DNA from: Lysobacter gummosus
GTDB taxonomy: Bacteria > Pseudomonadota > Gammaproteobacteria > Xanthomonadales > Xanthomonadaceae
Direction of reading: 5' to 3'
DNA length: 64,000 nt
Assembly: GCF_001442805.1 (NCBI RefSeq)
Contig: NZ_CP011131.1
Span: 5,952,001-6,016,000, forward strand
A program made the position numbers and the translations under genes. Under the pieces are notes generated by a model, which did no database searches, had not been told where the DNA came from, and worked only from the letters and a program-made list of their open reading frames with translations. Positions 8,994-16,449 of the stretch are shown piece by piece (position 1 is the first letter of the stretch; each line of letters begins with the position of its first letter).

Positions 8994-9251
8994 ATGCAAG
9001 CCGATCTCTTGAGCCCGCCGATTAACTATGCAGTCGTACAGCTGCCGGAAAGAAAATTTCCCGGCGTCGTTGTGCAAGGCGATACACTGCACATACTGCA
9101 AAAGCAAGCAGTGCAAATGGGACAACTGCTCAGCGCGATGGATCTCGCGGAGTTAGCAATTGAAATTGAAGACCTGAAAGAGCAACTCTCTGATGCGCTG
9201 GCACACTTCGAGCGAGTTTGCGGGGATCGAGGCATCGCTTTACCGTATTAG
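8994..9251 (+). CDS. Small DUF6959-like protein, possible second immunity protein
   Basis: 85-residue cytosolic protein. The ATG at 8994 is preferred because AAGGAAAA precedes it by about 8 nt; the frame is open further upstream from a GTG at 8904. The central NYAVVQLPERKFPGVVVQGD and the C-terminal end GIALPY match my recollection of DUF6959, a family of short proteins often beside polymorphic toxins. A helical coiled-coil-like stretch (LAELAIEIEDLKEQLSDAL) lies between. AT-richer than its neighbours, like the preceding gene. It may be an orphan immunity gene left from an earlier toxin tip. Confidence 0.6.
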   Translation: MQADLLSPPINYAVVQLPERKFPGVVVQGDTLHILQKQAVQMGQLLSAMDLAELAIEIEDLKEQLSDALAHFERVCGDRGIALPY

Positions 9252-9468
9252 CAGCGTCCGTAGTTTGTATTCCATAAGAGCCGTATCTGCGGCCCTTATT
9301 TCATCTGGCGCCAATCGCAGAATCGTAAGGCACGAACCACACAACCTCTTCACCGATCCACTCATTGATGCGTCGGAGCCCGGTCTGCAGCAGAAATTCG
9401 TTTCGCGCGAACACTCCGGCGATCGAAAGAGATACCTGGCACTGCCACAACGCAAACAGCAAACGAGC

Positions 9469-10104
9469 TCAAACCTCGTAAACCCGCGCTGGCAAGCGCG
9501 AAGCCAACGGCGACCCCAGTCCAAACGCCGCATACACGCGTTGAGCCAAGCGCTGGCGTTGAGTAGTCCACCCCAACCGCCACAGCGCACGGCCGATCGC
9601 ATACGACAGCACAACCATCGCAATGCCGATTGCACAAACGCCCGCGCAGATCAGCATTGGACTCCAATCCGCTCCGACGAACAGGCTGATGACGCCGAGC
9701 AGCAACGTCGTCGTCAGCGCCAGCATCCCCAGCACTTGCACCATGTCCCGCAGCCAGCGTGCGGTGAAGGTGGTCATGGCGCGGTCGGAGAAACGGATGC
9801 GAAAGATCCCGTGGGCGAGGTAGACGCGGCCGTCTTCGAGATTGCGCAGCGCATAGACCAGCCCTTCCTCGCGCGGCATGTTCCCGTACCAATGGGCAAT
9901 CACTTCGACGCGGTCGCCGGCGGCGAGGAACGGCGCGGTGCTGCCGATGCCGCGCAAGCTGTAGAACACCAAGCTGCGTTCGCCGAACGAGAAGCGGTAG
10001 GCATTGAAGCCCAGGCGCTGGCCGGCACTGGTTTCGGTCTTCATCACCTCAAGGCCTTCCAGCACGCCTTGCAATTGCATCAACTCGAGCGGCTTAGCGT
10101 CCAC
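9469..10104 (-). CDS. Two-TM membrane protein of unknown function (paralogue of the gene at 57658)
   Basis: 211-residue protein read from a GTG at 10104 with GGAG 6 nt upstream, overlapping the end of the upstream gene by 11 nt. The N-terminal half is soluble (YRFSFGERSLVFYSLRG, then GDRVEVIAHWYG), followed by two hydrophobic segments (around LGMLALTTTLLLGVISLFV and ICAGVCAIGIAMVVLSYAIG). The C-terminus QRVYAAFGLGSPLASRLPA aligns with the end of the protein at 57658-58395 (EQVYAAIGFGSALRPVAG), so the two are paralogues. No known domain recognised. Confidence 0.72.
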   Translation of the reverse strand: MDAKPLELMQLQGVLEGLEVMKTETSAGQRLGFNAYRFSFGERSLVFYSLRGIGSTAPFLAAGDRVEVIAHWYGNMPREEGLVYALRNLEDGRVYLAHGIFRIRFSDRAMTTFTARWLRDMVQVLGMLALTTTLLLGVISLFVGADWSPMLICAGVCAIGIAMVVLSYAIGRALWRLGWTTQRQRLAQRVYAAFGLGSPLASRLPARVYEV

Positions 10105-10840
10105 GACGTGCTCCGCGTTTGCGGCCGCGACCGGGCAGCGCACGGCGAACCGGGAACGGGTCGATGTCCTCGCGCTCGTCCTCGTCCGGATCGTCGGGCT
10201 CGTATGCGGGCTCGGATGGCGCGGGACGCTCGCTCGCCTGCGCGCGGGCTCGGCGCAAGCCGGCTTCCGAGGCCAGGATTGCGTCGCCGGCGCGGTAGTT
10301 TTCGAGCAATGTCGCGACATGCTCATACAGCACGGTCCCGGTCATCACGGTCGCCACGATCGAGATGACCAGCAGCACGATCCAGAAAACGATGAACCCG
10401 GAGAGCTCTCCGATCATCAGCCAGAGCGAAGCCACCGCGACGGCGCAGGCGATAAGGAACGCCGGCAGCCAGCGCTGGCAACCCTCCAGGGCTTGATCGA
10501 TCGAATGCGAACGTTGAGGCGGCATCATGGCCAGCGTGCCGCCATCCGCGACGACCCAATGAACCCAGTCGTCGTCGTCATGGGTCGCGATCAGACCCAG
10601 GGTCACAGGCGCGGCCAGCGCGATCATCGCCTCCAACGCGGCCAGGCTGCGCGCCGGTTCTCCGGCCACGTCCTGCCCTCGCACCTGCACGCGGCCGTAC
10701 AACGGGCGAGGCGGATCTTCGGCCGCGGCGGTCTCGTCGATCCAGTCCAGGCAATAGCGCCCCTCATCCTCGGGGACGGCGACGCGAAGCCGGGCGATGC
10801 GGCCGCGGCGGGTCCGTGCGTGAGTGAGTCGAGGCGACAA
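10094..10840 (-). CDS. Hypothetical protein with two transmembrane segments
   Basis: 248 residues from a TTG start, the only reasonable one I see. A soluble N-terminal region (residues 1 to about 130) precedes a hydrophobic hairpin (LPAFLIACAVAVASLWLMIG and FIVFWIVLLVISIVATVMTG). The C-terminal tail is highly charged, first acidic (EPDDPDEDERED) then Arg-rich, and cytosolic by prediction. The gene overlaps the start of the following two-TM gene, so they are coupled. No family recognised. The exact start is uncertain. Confidence 0.6.
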   Translation of the reverse strand: MSPRLTHARTRRGRIARLRVAVPEDEGRYCLDWIDETAAAEDPPRPLYGRVQVRGQDVAGEPARSLAALEAMIALAAPVTLGLIATHDDDDWVHWVVADGGTLAMMPPQRSHSIDQALEGCQRWLPAFLIACAVAVASLWLMIGELSGFIVFWIVLLVISIVATVMTGTVLYEHVATLLENYRAGDAILASEAGLRRARAQASERPAPSEPAYEPDDPDEDEREDIDPFPVRRALPGRGRKRGARRGR

Positions 10841-10953
10841 GGCGAGTCCAATCCATGGCAGGCCGGCAGGATAACAAGCACCTGCGCGTTGGAGGAGGCG
10901 CTTGAACTATCGCGGCCGCCTCGTGGCGTTTCGGCCGGGATTAACTCAAGACC

Positions 10954-11280
10954 TCATTTGACGAATCGCATGTCCAACAGTTCCCCGGTCTTCGCCTCTA
11001 CCTCGAGCAGATAGCCTTCCGAGATGTAGAAGCTCAGCGGCTCCTCGCCCGAGATGCTGTACATGGTCAGATGGTCTTCCTGCCTCGGAAAATGCGGCAG
11101 ATCGATATCGCGCCAAAGCGTTCGTCTATCCATGTCCAGGGCAACGATGGAAGGCAGTCCCTCGCGCGGGAAAAACGTCACGATGACCGTACCGTCTATA
11201 AGCGCCGCAGTGTGGATGTCGCGTTCGAAGTCCCATTGCTCGCCATTGACGACGATGGTGGTTTTGATGGGGAGCCTCAT
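10954..11280 (-). CDS. Hypothetical cytosolic protein
   Basis: 108 residues, no signal or membrane segment. Predominantly beta: alternating strands such as TTIVVNGEQWDFERDIHTAA, VIVTFFPREG and SFYISEGYLLEVEAKTGE look like a beta-propeller or lipocalin fragment. It starts 6 nt after the stop of the upstream membrane protein gene, so they form one operon. Family not recognised. Confidence 0.65.
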   Translation of the reverse strand: MRLPIKTTIVVNGEQWDFERDIHTAALIDGTVIVTFFPREGLPSIVALDMDRRTLWRDIDLPHFPRQEDHLTMYSISGEEPLSFYISEGYLLEVEAKTGELLDMRFVK

Positions 11281-11286
11281 GGCGCA

Positions 11287-11730
11287 TCAACCCTGGTTCA
11301 CCGAGGGCGTTCTGCGAAACAGGGAAACCACCCCATCCAGCACCAGCGCCACCGAAATGAAGGTGAGCAGCACCAGCCCGGAAAAGATCACTCCCATCAT
11401 CGTCAGCGCCCAGGACATCAGGCCCGCTTCTTCTCCGACGCCGAATATGCCCTTTATCAGCAGGCAGACCAGAAGCGGAACGAATTCGATGAACAGATAA
11501 GCCAGCACGCCACGGCGCACCGCCTTGCAAAGCCGCGGCCGCCAGGCGGGACGCAGCCACGCCGCTACCGGCAACACAAGCAGGAGAATGATCCAGGGAC
11601 CCCACAGCAGGGACAGCGGCAGCTCGCTGCTGCCGGTCGCGCCGAACTGCGCCTGCGACGCGCCGATGCCGCCCATGAGCCCCAACCAGAGTGCTGCGAT
11701 CCGTGCGCAGCGCCGATATTGATCGTTCAA
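11287..11730 (-). CDS. Hypothetical membrane protein
   Basis: 147 residues from a TTG start with AGGA 7 nt upstream. A hydrophobic first segment with an ASQAQ site could be a signal peptide, followed by about three transmembrane helices (WIILLLVLPVAAWL, FIEFVPLLVCLLIKGIFG, GVIFSGLVLLTFISVALVL). Directly upstream of and co-transcribed with the gene at 11280. Family not recognised. Confidence 0.65.
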   Translation of the reverse strand: MNDQYRRCARIAALWLGLMGGIGASQAQFGATGSSELPLSLLWGPWIILLLVLPVAAWLRPAWRPRLCKAVRRGVLAYLFIEFVPLLVCLLIKGIFGVGEEAGLMSWALTMMGVIFSGLVLLTFISVALVLDGVVSLFRRTPSVNQG

Positions 11731-11846
11731 ACTGGAATCCTTTCGATGTATGGCTGGCAGAACCCGCGGGCCGGCACGCCTCGTGTCGGCCCCTGCGCGG
11801 CATCAGGCAACCCGCATATTGTCGCACCGCGGCGGTTGCGTTGTGC

Positions 11847-12380
11847 TTATGGCCGCACCACCGCGGCTCCCGGCGCCACCGCGAATACCAACCACGCCTG
11901 ATCGCGCAATGGAGCGGACGTGACCACGATTTCGCAGTCGCCGAACGAGGCGCGCTCGTAGTTGGGGACGGCTTTGCGATAGCTCTGCTCGCCTTTGGGC
12001 ACGAGCGATGGCGCCGTCGAGGAAAGCAGCACCCGGTTGCCGCCGCTGTTGTGGTCGGACAGCGCCGTCACCGCCGGATACCGGCACAGCGCGAAGGACG
12101 CGCCCTCGCGCACGGCGAAGGTCGATTTGTCCGCATCGAGCCAGACCAGATCGCCGGCCGGCGGCGTCTGCAGCTTGCCGAAGGCGTCGATCGCTTTGTC
12201 CGCCATTTCGATCATCTGCTCATCGCGCTTCAACTGCGCCGCCAACAAATCGTCGCGGTTCGGCGACGGCATGGCTTCTGGCGGCTGGCCGGTCTGTCGC
12301 GTGCGCTCGCCGGCTTGCACGCCACCGGCCGCCGCCACTGCGATCAGCACGGTTGCGAATGTAAGAATCGTTTTATTCAT
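11847..12380 (-). CDS. Secreted/periplasmic protein of unknown function
   Basis: 177 residues. A clear signal peptide (MNKTILTFATVLIAVAAAGG, then VQA before GERT) directs export. The mature part has a helical region (DDLLAAQLKRDEQMIEMADKA) and a C-terminal beta-rich region containing two Cys (ALCRYP and FGDCEIV) that could form a disulfide. GAGG lies 10 nt before the ATG. Its start overlaps the end of the small upstream gene by 8 nt. No family recognised. Confidence 0.7.
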   Translation of the reverse strand: MNKTILTFATVLIAVAAAGGVQAGERTRQTGQPPEAMPSPNRDDLLAAQLKRDEQMIEMADKAIDAFGKLQTPPAGDLVWLDADKSTFAVREGASFALCRYPAVTALSDHNSGGNRVLLSSTAPSLVPKGEQSYRKAVPNYERASFGDCEIVVTSAPLRDQAWLVFAVAPGAAVVRP

Positions 12381-12576
12381 TGGTGAATCGCCTCAGCTTG
12401 TACGGCTTGGTGCAGTCGATACCGGCGTCGCGCGGGCGGTTCCCGCCGGCGTTCTCCAGCGATCGGCCCGGATCCGGGAGATGGCCGACCGCCGGCATCG
12501 CCGACGCGTCCGGACCCGGCGCGTTCGCGCCACCCATCGCAGCCGCCTGTTTAGGTGGTTTCTTGATCGCGGTCAA
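12373..12576 (-). CDS. Small hypothetical protein
   Basis: 67 residues, Pro/Gly/Ala-rich with a basic N-terminus (MTAIKKPPKQ) and one Cys. It overlaps the start of the following secreted-protein gene by 8 nt, which is the main argument that it is real. No domain or motif recognised. It could instead be a spurious frame in GC-rich leader DNA. Confidence 0.4.
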   Translation of the reverse strand: MTAIKKPPKQAAAMGGANAPGPDASAMPAVGHLPDPGRSLENAGGNRPRDAGIDCTKPYKLRRFTNE

Positions 12577-12968
12577 AGTATCTGTCCGTCAAATCCCTTG
12601 ATGCGACTATGAATTCGTGTGAGCCTGAAATCGTGCCAGGACGCGCATGTCTTATTCTGCGCTGCGTTTGCATGCAGCGCATTGCTCGCGAGAGCCTTAT
12701 CCAACCAGCCCCACATCGCGCGGGCAATCCGCGGGACCGCTGCACAGTAACGCCCGAGCCAACCCAAGCAACGCTGTCCGCGGGACCGGACGCGTGGATA
12801 CGTTTTCCTGGACACGTCGAAGCACCGCCACGTCTGTAAGGCGATTCTTGTCTCCGGCCGCTCCATCGCGGACGCAAGAACCCCGACAGATCCTCGTTGT
12901 GAGCGCCTCAAGCCGGGCCAAGCCCGGATTGGGGAATGAATCGCAAGACAGTCAAGGAGAGGATGACG
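12577..12968. other. Intergenic region between divergent small genes
   Basis: About 390 bp separating the minus-strand hypothetical cluster from the plus-strand peptide gene. Frames that cross it have no plausible start, no ribosome binding site and atypical composition. AAGGAGAGG at 12954-12962 is the Shine-Dalgarno for the gene at 12969. No other element recognised. Confidence 0.5.
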
Positions 12969-13181
12969 ATGCACAACATCAAGTTGATCGTACTGGGAAC
13001 CTTGTTGGCGATTTCCGCCGGTGCCGGCACGACGGCCAACGCCGCGGGCTGTTACTGCTCGGTGGTTTACTACGACGCGGCCGGCACGGTGGTCGGCATA
13101 CGCCAGCCAGCCGGATGCGGCGATCCGGGTTGGGGCATCGTGACGACCAGGTCGAAGGCCTACGCCGGCTGCATCATGTAA
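12969..13181 (+). CDS. Small secreted Cys-containing peptide, DUF6289-like
   Basis: 70-residue exported peptide. The ATG at 12969 is preferred over that at 12963 because AAGGAG then has about 9 nt spacing. A signal peptide (MHNIKLIVLGTLLAISAGAG, cleavage near ANA-AG) leaves a mature peptide of about 45 residues with four Cys (GCYC, AGCGD, AGC). The pattern VVYYDAAGTVVGIR, then a Cys, then a Thr-rich strand and a last Cys resembles DUF6289, a family of short secreted peptides. A strong terminator follows 16 nt after the stop, so it is a single-gene unit. Function unknown. Confidence 0.7.
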   Translation: MHNIKLIVLGTLLAISAGAGTTANAAGCYCSVVYYDAAGTVVGIRQPAGCGDPGWGIVTTRSKAYAGCIM

Positions 13182-13197
13182 CGGCAACGCTCGCGGA

Positions 13198-13235
13198 CGA
13201 AGCCGCCCGACTTATTCGGGCGGCTTCGTTTTTTT
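13198..13235 (+). terminator. Rho-independent terminator
   Basis: Perfect 13-bp stem CGAAGCCGCCCGA / CTTAT loop / TCGGGCGGCTTCG followed by seven T. It ends the transcript of the small secreted peptide gene. Confidence 0.9.
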
Positions 13236-13373
13236 GAATTGCGCGTCTCCCATCCGAAGTGGCGGTTTTCTGCCCGCAATGCCAGTGATGCGCCGTAGTT
13301 GTCCATTGACGATATGCCGCGACCTGTCAAGAATCCGTGCCATCCCTCTAGGTGTTCCTCACCGGCGGCCGTT

Positions 13374-13763
13374 ATGACGATGCGCAAGGCACGACTGATC
13401 GTGATGCTCGTGGGAATACTGCTGCCGTACGCGGCGCGCCTGCCGCGCGGCCTGCAGTGGCTTGGGCAGTACACGGACGAAAGCATCGGGGCCTGGCTAT
13501 TTCTCGGCGCCTTCAACGCCATCGCCTGGGGCGCGATCATCGCGGCGAGCTTCCTCTACAAGCGGCCATCGTCGCTATGGGCTCCGGCGCTGTTGGGCTT
13601 CGGCTTCCTCGCCTTCGCGCACTACTCGCTGGATCTGGCCGCCGATGCCCAGGCGGCGGTCGCGCTGGTGTTCATGCCGATCTACGCGCTGGTGCCCATC
13701 GCGCTCGGCGCGGTCATCGGTTTCTTCGTGGATCGGGCGATGCGGCGGCAGGAAGTCGCGTAA
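13374..13763 (+). CDS. Small integral membrane protein
   Basis: 129 residues from the ATG at 13374 (13380 is an alternative; no strong Shine-Dalgarno for either). About four transmembrane helices: LIVMLVGILLPYAA, GAWLFLGAFNAIAWGAIIAASFLY, ALLGFGFLAFAHYSL and AAVALVFMPIYALVPIALGAVIGFF. No soluble domain, catalytic motif or family recognised. It stands alone between two terminated or gapped units. Confidence 0.65.
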   Translation: MTMRKARLIVMLVGILLPYAARLPRGLQWLGQYTDESIGAWLFLGAFNAIAWGAIIAASFLYKRPSSLWAPALLGFGFLAFAHYSLDLAADAQAAVALVFMPIYALVPIALGAVIGFFVDRAMRRQEVA

Positions 13764-14015
13764 AACGTCGCAGGTTCCGCGAACTCATCGCTCAACGCTG
13801 ATCTGGATCGGCGCGGCGAGGCGTCGCGCGAATGCCGTCACTTCCGCGTTCCAGCCGGCGGCGACGGGAAAGATTGGGCCTCCCAGCCAGGCGGCGCCGG
13901 CCTTGCATGCGCCGATGCCATGTACCGCGATACGCATTCGCGCCCGGATATGACACCCGTCACTCGACAGCCGGTGGCCCCGCGCCAAGGATTGCCCCAC
14001 GACCGGAGACGACTC

Positions 14016-15857
14016 ATGCAAACACGCCTCATCGCCATCGCACTGCTGAGCGCACTGTGTCTGGCCGAGCCCGCCGCCGCGGAAGAAGGCAAACCCGCGC
14101 CGGACGAGGTCGCCTTCCAGTGGAACGTGCGCATTGCGCTGCGCGATGGCGTGAACCTCAGCGCGACGCGCTATCGCCCGCAAGGCCTGAAGTCCGCCAC
14201 GCCATGCATTTTCGCGATGACGCCGTACATGGCGCAGCGCAATCACGAACGCGCGATGTACTTCGCCAGCCACGGCTACACCTATTACGCGGTGGACGTG
14301 CGCGGCCGCGGCAACTCGGAAGGCGAGTTCACCCCGCTGCTGCAGGAAGCCAGGGACGGTCACGACGTGGCCGAATGGCTGGCGAAGCAGACCGAATGCA
14401 ACGGCAAGGTCGCGATGAGCGGCGGCTCGTACCTGGGCTACAGCCAGTGGGCCGCGGCGAAGGAATTGCCGCCGCACCTGGCCACGATCATTCCGGTGGC
14501 CTCGGTCGGGCCGGGCATCGATTTCCCTATCCTCAACAATATTCCCTACACCTACAACATGCAGTGGCTGACCTTCGTCAGCGGCAACGCTTCGCAGGAC
14601 CGGATCTTCTTCGACGGCGCGTTCTGGGCAGCGCAGTACCGGCGCTGGTATCTGGCGCACGCGCCTTACAAGGAACTCGACGGCTACATCGGCAATCCGT
14701 CGCCGACCTTCCAGACCTGGATCGGGCATCCGCACCAGGACGCGTACTGGGACAGCTATCGGCCGACGCCCGAACAGTACGCGAAGATGACCCTGCCGAT
14801 CCTGAGCATCACCGGTCATTACGACGACGATCAGCCCGGCGCGATGAACTACTACAAGGAACACATGCGCTATGCCGGCGATCGCGCCAAGGCCGCGCAT
14901 TACCTGATCATCGGCCCGTGGGATCACGCCGGCACCGGCAATCCGCAGGCGGAAATGGGCGGGTTGAAGTTCGCGCCGGCCTCGGTGCTCGACATGGGCG
15001 CGCTGCACACCGCGTGGTACGACTGGACGCTCAAGCAAGGCAAGAGGCCCGAGTTCCTGAAAGACAAGGTCGCCTTCTACATGGTCGGCGAAGAGGCCTG
15101 GCGCTACGCGCCGTCGCTGCCGGCGGTCACCGCCAGCACCCAGACCTGGTACCTGGATTCGCAGGACGGCCGCGCCAACGACGTATTCGAAGCCGGGCGA
15201 CTGCGCAGCACGCCCTCGGCCTCGGCCACGCCGGACCGTTACGTCTACGATCCGCTCGATACCAGCGCGCTGCAGTACGAGGACCGGCCGGAGGTGTTCT
15301 CGCCGACCTATGCCTTCATCCTCGATCAGCGCGGCACCCAGCTGTCGTCGGGCAAGCAACTGGTCTATCACACGCCGGCGCTGGAACGCGACACCGACAT
15401 CGCCGGCTTCTTCAAACTATCGGCGTATATCGCAATCGACCAGCCCGACACCGATTTCGCGGCGAAGATCTATGAGGTCAAGTCCGACGGCAGCACCGTG
15501 TTCCTGACTCAGGAATTCAAACGCGCGCGCTATCGCGCCAACCTGCGCGAGCCGGTGCCGGTCGTGCCGGGCGCGGTGGAACGCTACGACTTCGACCGTT
15601 TCAACTTCACCGCCCGGCGCCTGAGCCAGGGCAGCCGCCTGCGCCTGGTGATCGCGCCGCTCAACAGTATGACCATGCAGAAGAACTACAACAGCGGCGG
15701 CGTGGTCGCGGAGGAATCCGGCAAGGACGCGCGCAAGGTCGCGGTGACGCTGTATCACGACACGCAGCGGCCCAGCGCCTTGTACGTGCCGATCGCGGCG
15801 AAGTCGTCGGTCGCGGATAAAGGCGCCGGGACCGAGCGCGGCCCGCAATCGCGGTGA
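14016..15857 (+). CDS. Exported CocE/NonD-type (S15-like) hydrolase
   Basis: 613-residue serine hydrolase of the CocE/NonD family, related to X-Pro dipeptidyl-peptidases (S15) and glutaryl-7-ACA acylases. The ATG at 14016 has GGAGA 7 nt upstream and opens a signal peptide (MQTRLIAIALLSALCLAEPA, AAA-EE). The alpha/beta-hydrolase domain carries DVRGRGNSEG, the nucleophile in MSGGSYLGYS (about Ser138), an acid in HYDDDQPGA (about Asp270) and His in GPWDHAG (about 304). The C-terminal part is the jelly-roll domain of this family (from about residue 390). Acts in the periplasm or outside the cell on an ester or peptide substrate not known from sequence. Confidence 0.9.
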   Translation: MQTRLIAIALLSALCLAEPAAAEEGKPAPDEVAFQWNVRIALRDGVNLSATRYRPQGLKSATPCIFAMTPYMAQRNHERAMYFASHGYTYYAVDVRGRGNSEGEFTPLLQEARDGHDVAEWLAKQTECNGKVAMSGGSYLGYSQWAAAKELPPHLATIIPVASVGPGIDFPILNNIPYTYNMQWLTFVSGNASQDRIFFDGAFWAAQYRRWYLAHAPYKELDGYIGNPSPTFQTWIGHPHQDAYWDSYRPTPEQYAKMTLPILSITGHYDDDQPGAMNYYKEHMRYAGDRAKAAHYLIIGPWDHAGTGNPQAEMGGLKFAPASVLDMGALHTAWYDWTLKQGKRPEFLKDKVAFYMVGEEAWRYAPSLPAVTASTQTWYLDSQDGRANDVFEAGRLRSTPSASATPDRYVYDPLDTSALQYEDRPEVFSPTYAFILDQRGTQLSSGKQLVYHTPALERDTDIAGFFKLSAYIAIDQPDTDFAAKIYEVKSDGSTVFLTQEFKRARYRANLREPVPVVPGAVERYDFDRFNFTARRLSQGSRLRLVIAPLNSMTMQKNYNSGGVVAEESGKDARKVAVTLYHDTQRPSALYVPIAAKSSVADKGAGTERGPQSR

Positions 15858-15958
15858 AGCCGGCGCGCATCGTGTTCCTGATCGGGCTAGGCCTCGCCGC
15901 CGTGGGCGCCGCGGCGTTCTGGCCCAGCCTTGCGCGCGATCGCGAAGGTAAGAATTGA
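15854..15958 (+). CDS. 34-residue single-span membrane peptide
   Basis: A GTG at 15854 overlaps the stop of the CocE-type hydrolase (GTGA), so translation is probably coupled. The product has a two-charge N-terminus (MKPAR), one hydrophobic helix (IVFLIGLGLAAVGAAAFW) and a basic tail (LARDREGKN): a tail-in single-pass inner-membrane micropeptide. Family not recognised; it may assist the hydrolase or be a chance frame. Confidence 0.4.
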   Translation: MKPARIVFLIGLGLAAVGAAAFWPSLARDREGKN

Positions 15959-16235
15959 ATCCGCATACGCGCCGTCGCGGCATCGACCGACGGCTGCGCG
16001 CGCGAGCGCCGCATTCATCCAACCGCGGCTGTACGCATGCGGTCGCGCCACGCGATCTGTGATGCCGCTCGCGGACGCGCATCGTCAACGTGATAAAAAA
16101 CCCGACTTCCACTTGTTCGCGCATACGGACGGATGCGCGCAACGGCTGCATCGCACACCGTCCACACAACGCCACGGGAACCGCCGTCGGCCATCGCCGC
16201 CGGGGTTCCATCACATAATGCAACTGGAGAGTTTC

Positions 16236-16397
16236 ATGCCCATGAATGCGGAAATCTCACAGGACGTACTCGCCCGCCTGCTGATCGAAAGCGTCGGCTC
16301 GCCCGATCTGCGCGACGATAAGCTGGTGGACAAGTCCAGCAATCTGCTCAGCCTGTCCTGCGTGTACACCAGCTGCCACAACTGTCAGGGCGGCTGA
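16236..16397 (+). CDS. lanA: Class II lanthipeptide precursor
   Basis: 53-residue precursor peptide. GGAGAG at 16226-16231 serves ATGs at 16236 and 16242; the longer form is given. The acidic, helical leader (ISQDVLARLLIESV, then DLRDDKLVDK) is followed by a Ser/Cys-rich end: SSNLLSLSCVYTSCHNCQGG. Three Cys (42, 47, 50) and Ser/Thr at 34, 35, 39, 41, 45 and 46 can supply up to three (methyl)lanthionine rings. There is no GG/GA cleavage motif between leader and core, unlike most class II leaders. The LanM synthetase follows 52 nt later. The assignment rests on size, composition and adjacency. Confidence 0.85.
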   Translation: MPMNAEISQDVLARLLIESVGSPDLRDDKLVDKSSNLLSLSCVYTSCHNCQGG

Positions 16398-16407
16398 TCG
16401 TTCTTCC

Positions 16408-16437
16408 GGCGGGCTGCGCTGTCAGGCGCAGCCCGCC
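16408..16437 (+). terminator. Hairpin between precursor and synthetase genes
   Basis: GGCGGGCTGCGC / TGTCAG loop / GCGCAGCCCGCC is a perfect 12-bp stem with no T tract. Such hairpins between lanA and lanM genes commonly let the precursor transcript outnumber that of the enzyme by partial termination or 3'-end protection. Confidence 0.6.
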
Positions 16438-16449
16438 CGGTATCCCGCC

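Noticed and set aside
13785..15371. Minus-strand frame opposite the CocE-type hydrolase
   Set aside because: No domain or start signal; the plus-strand product has a signal peptide and the full catalytic triad.
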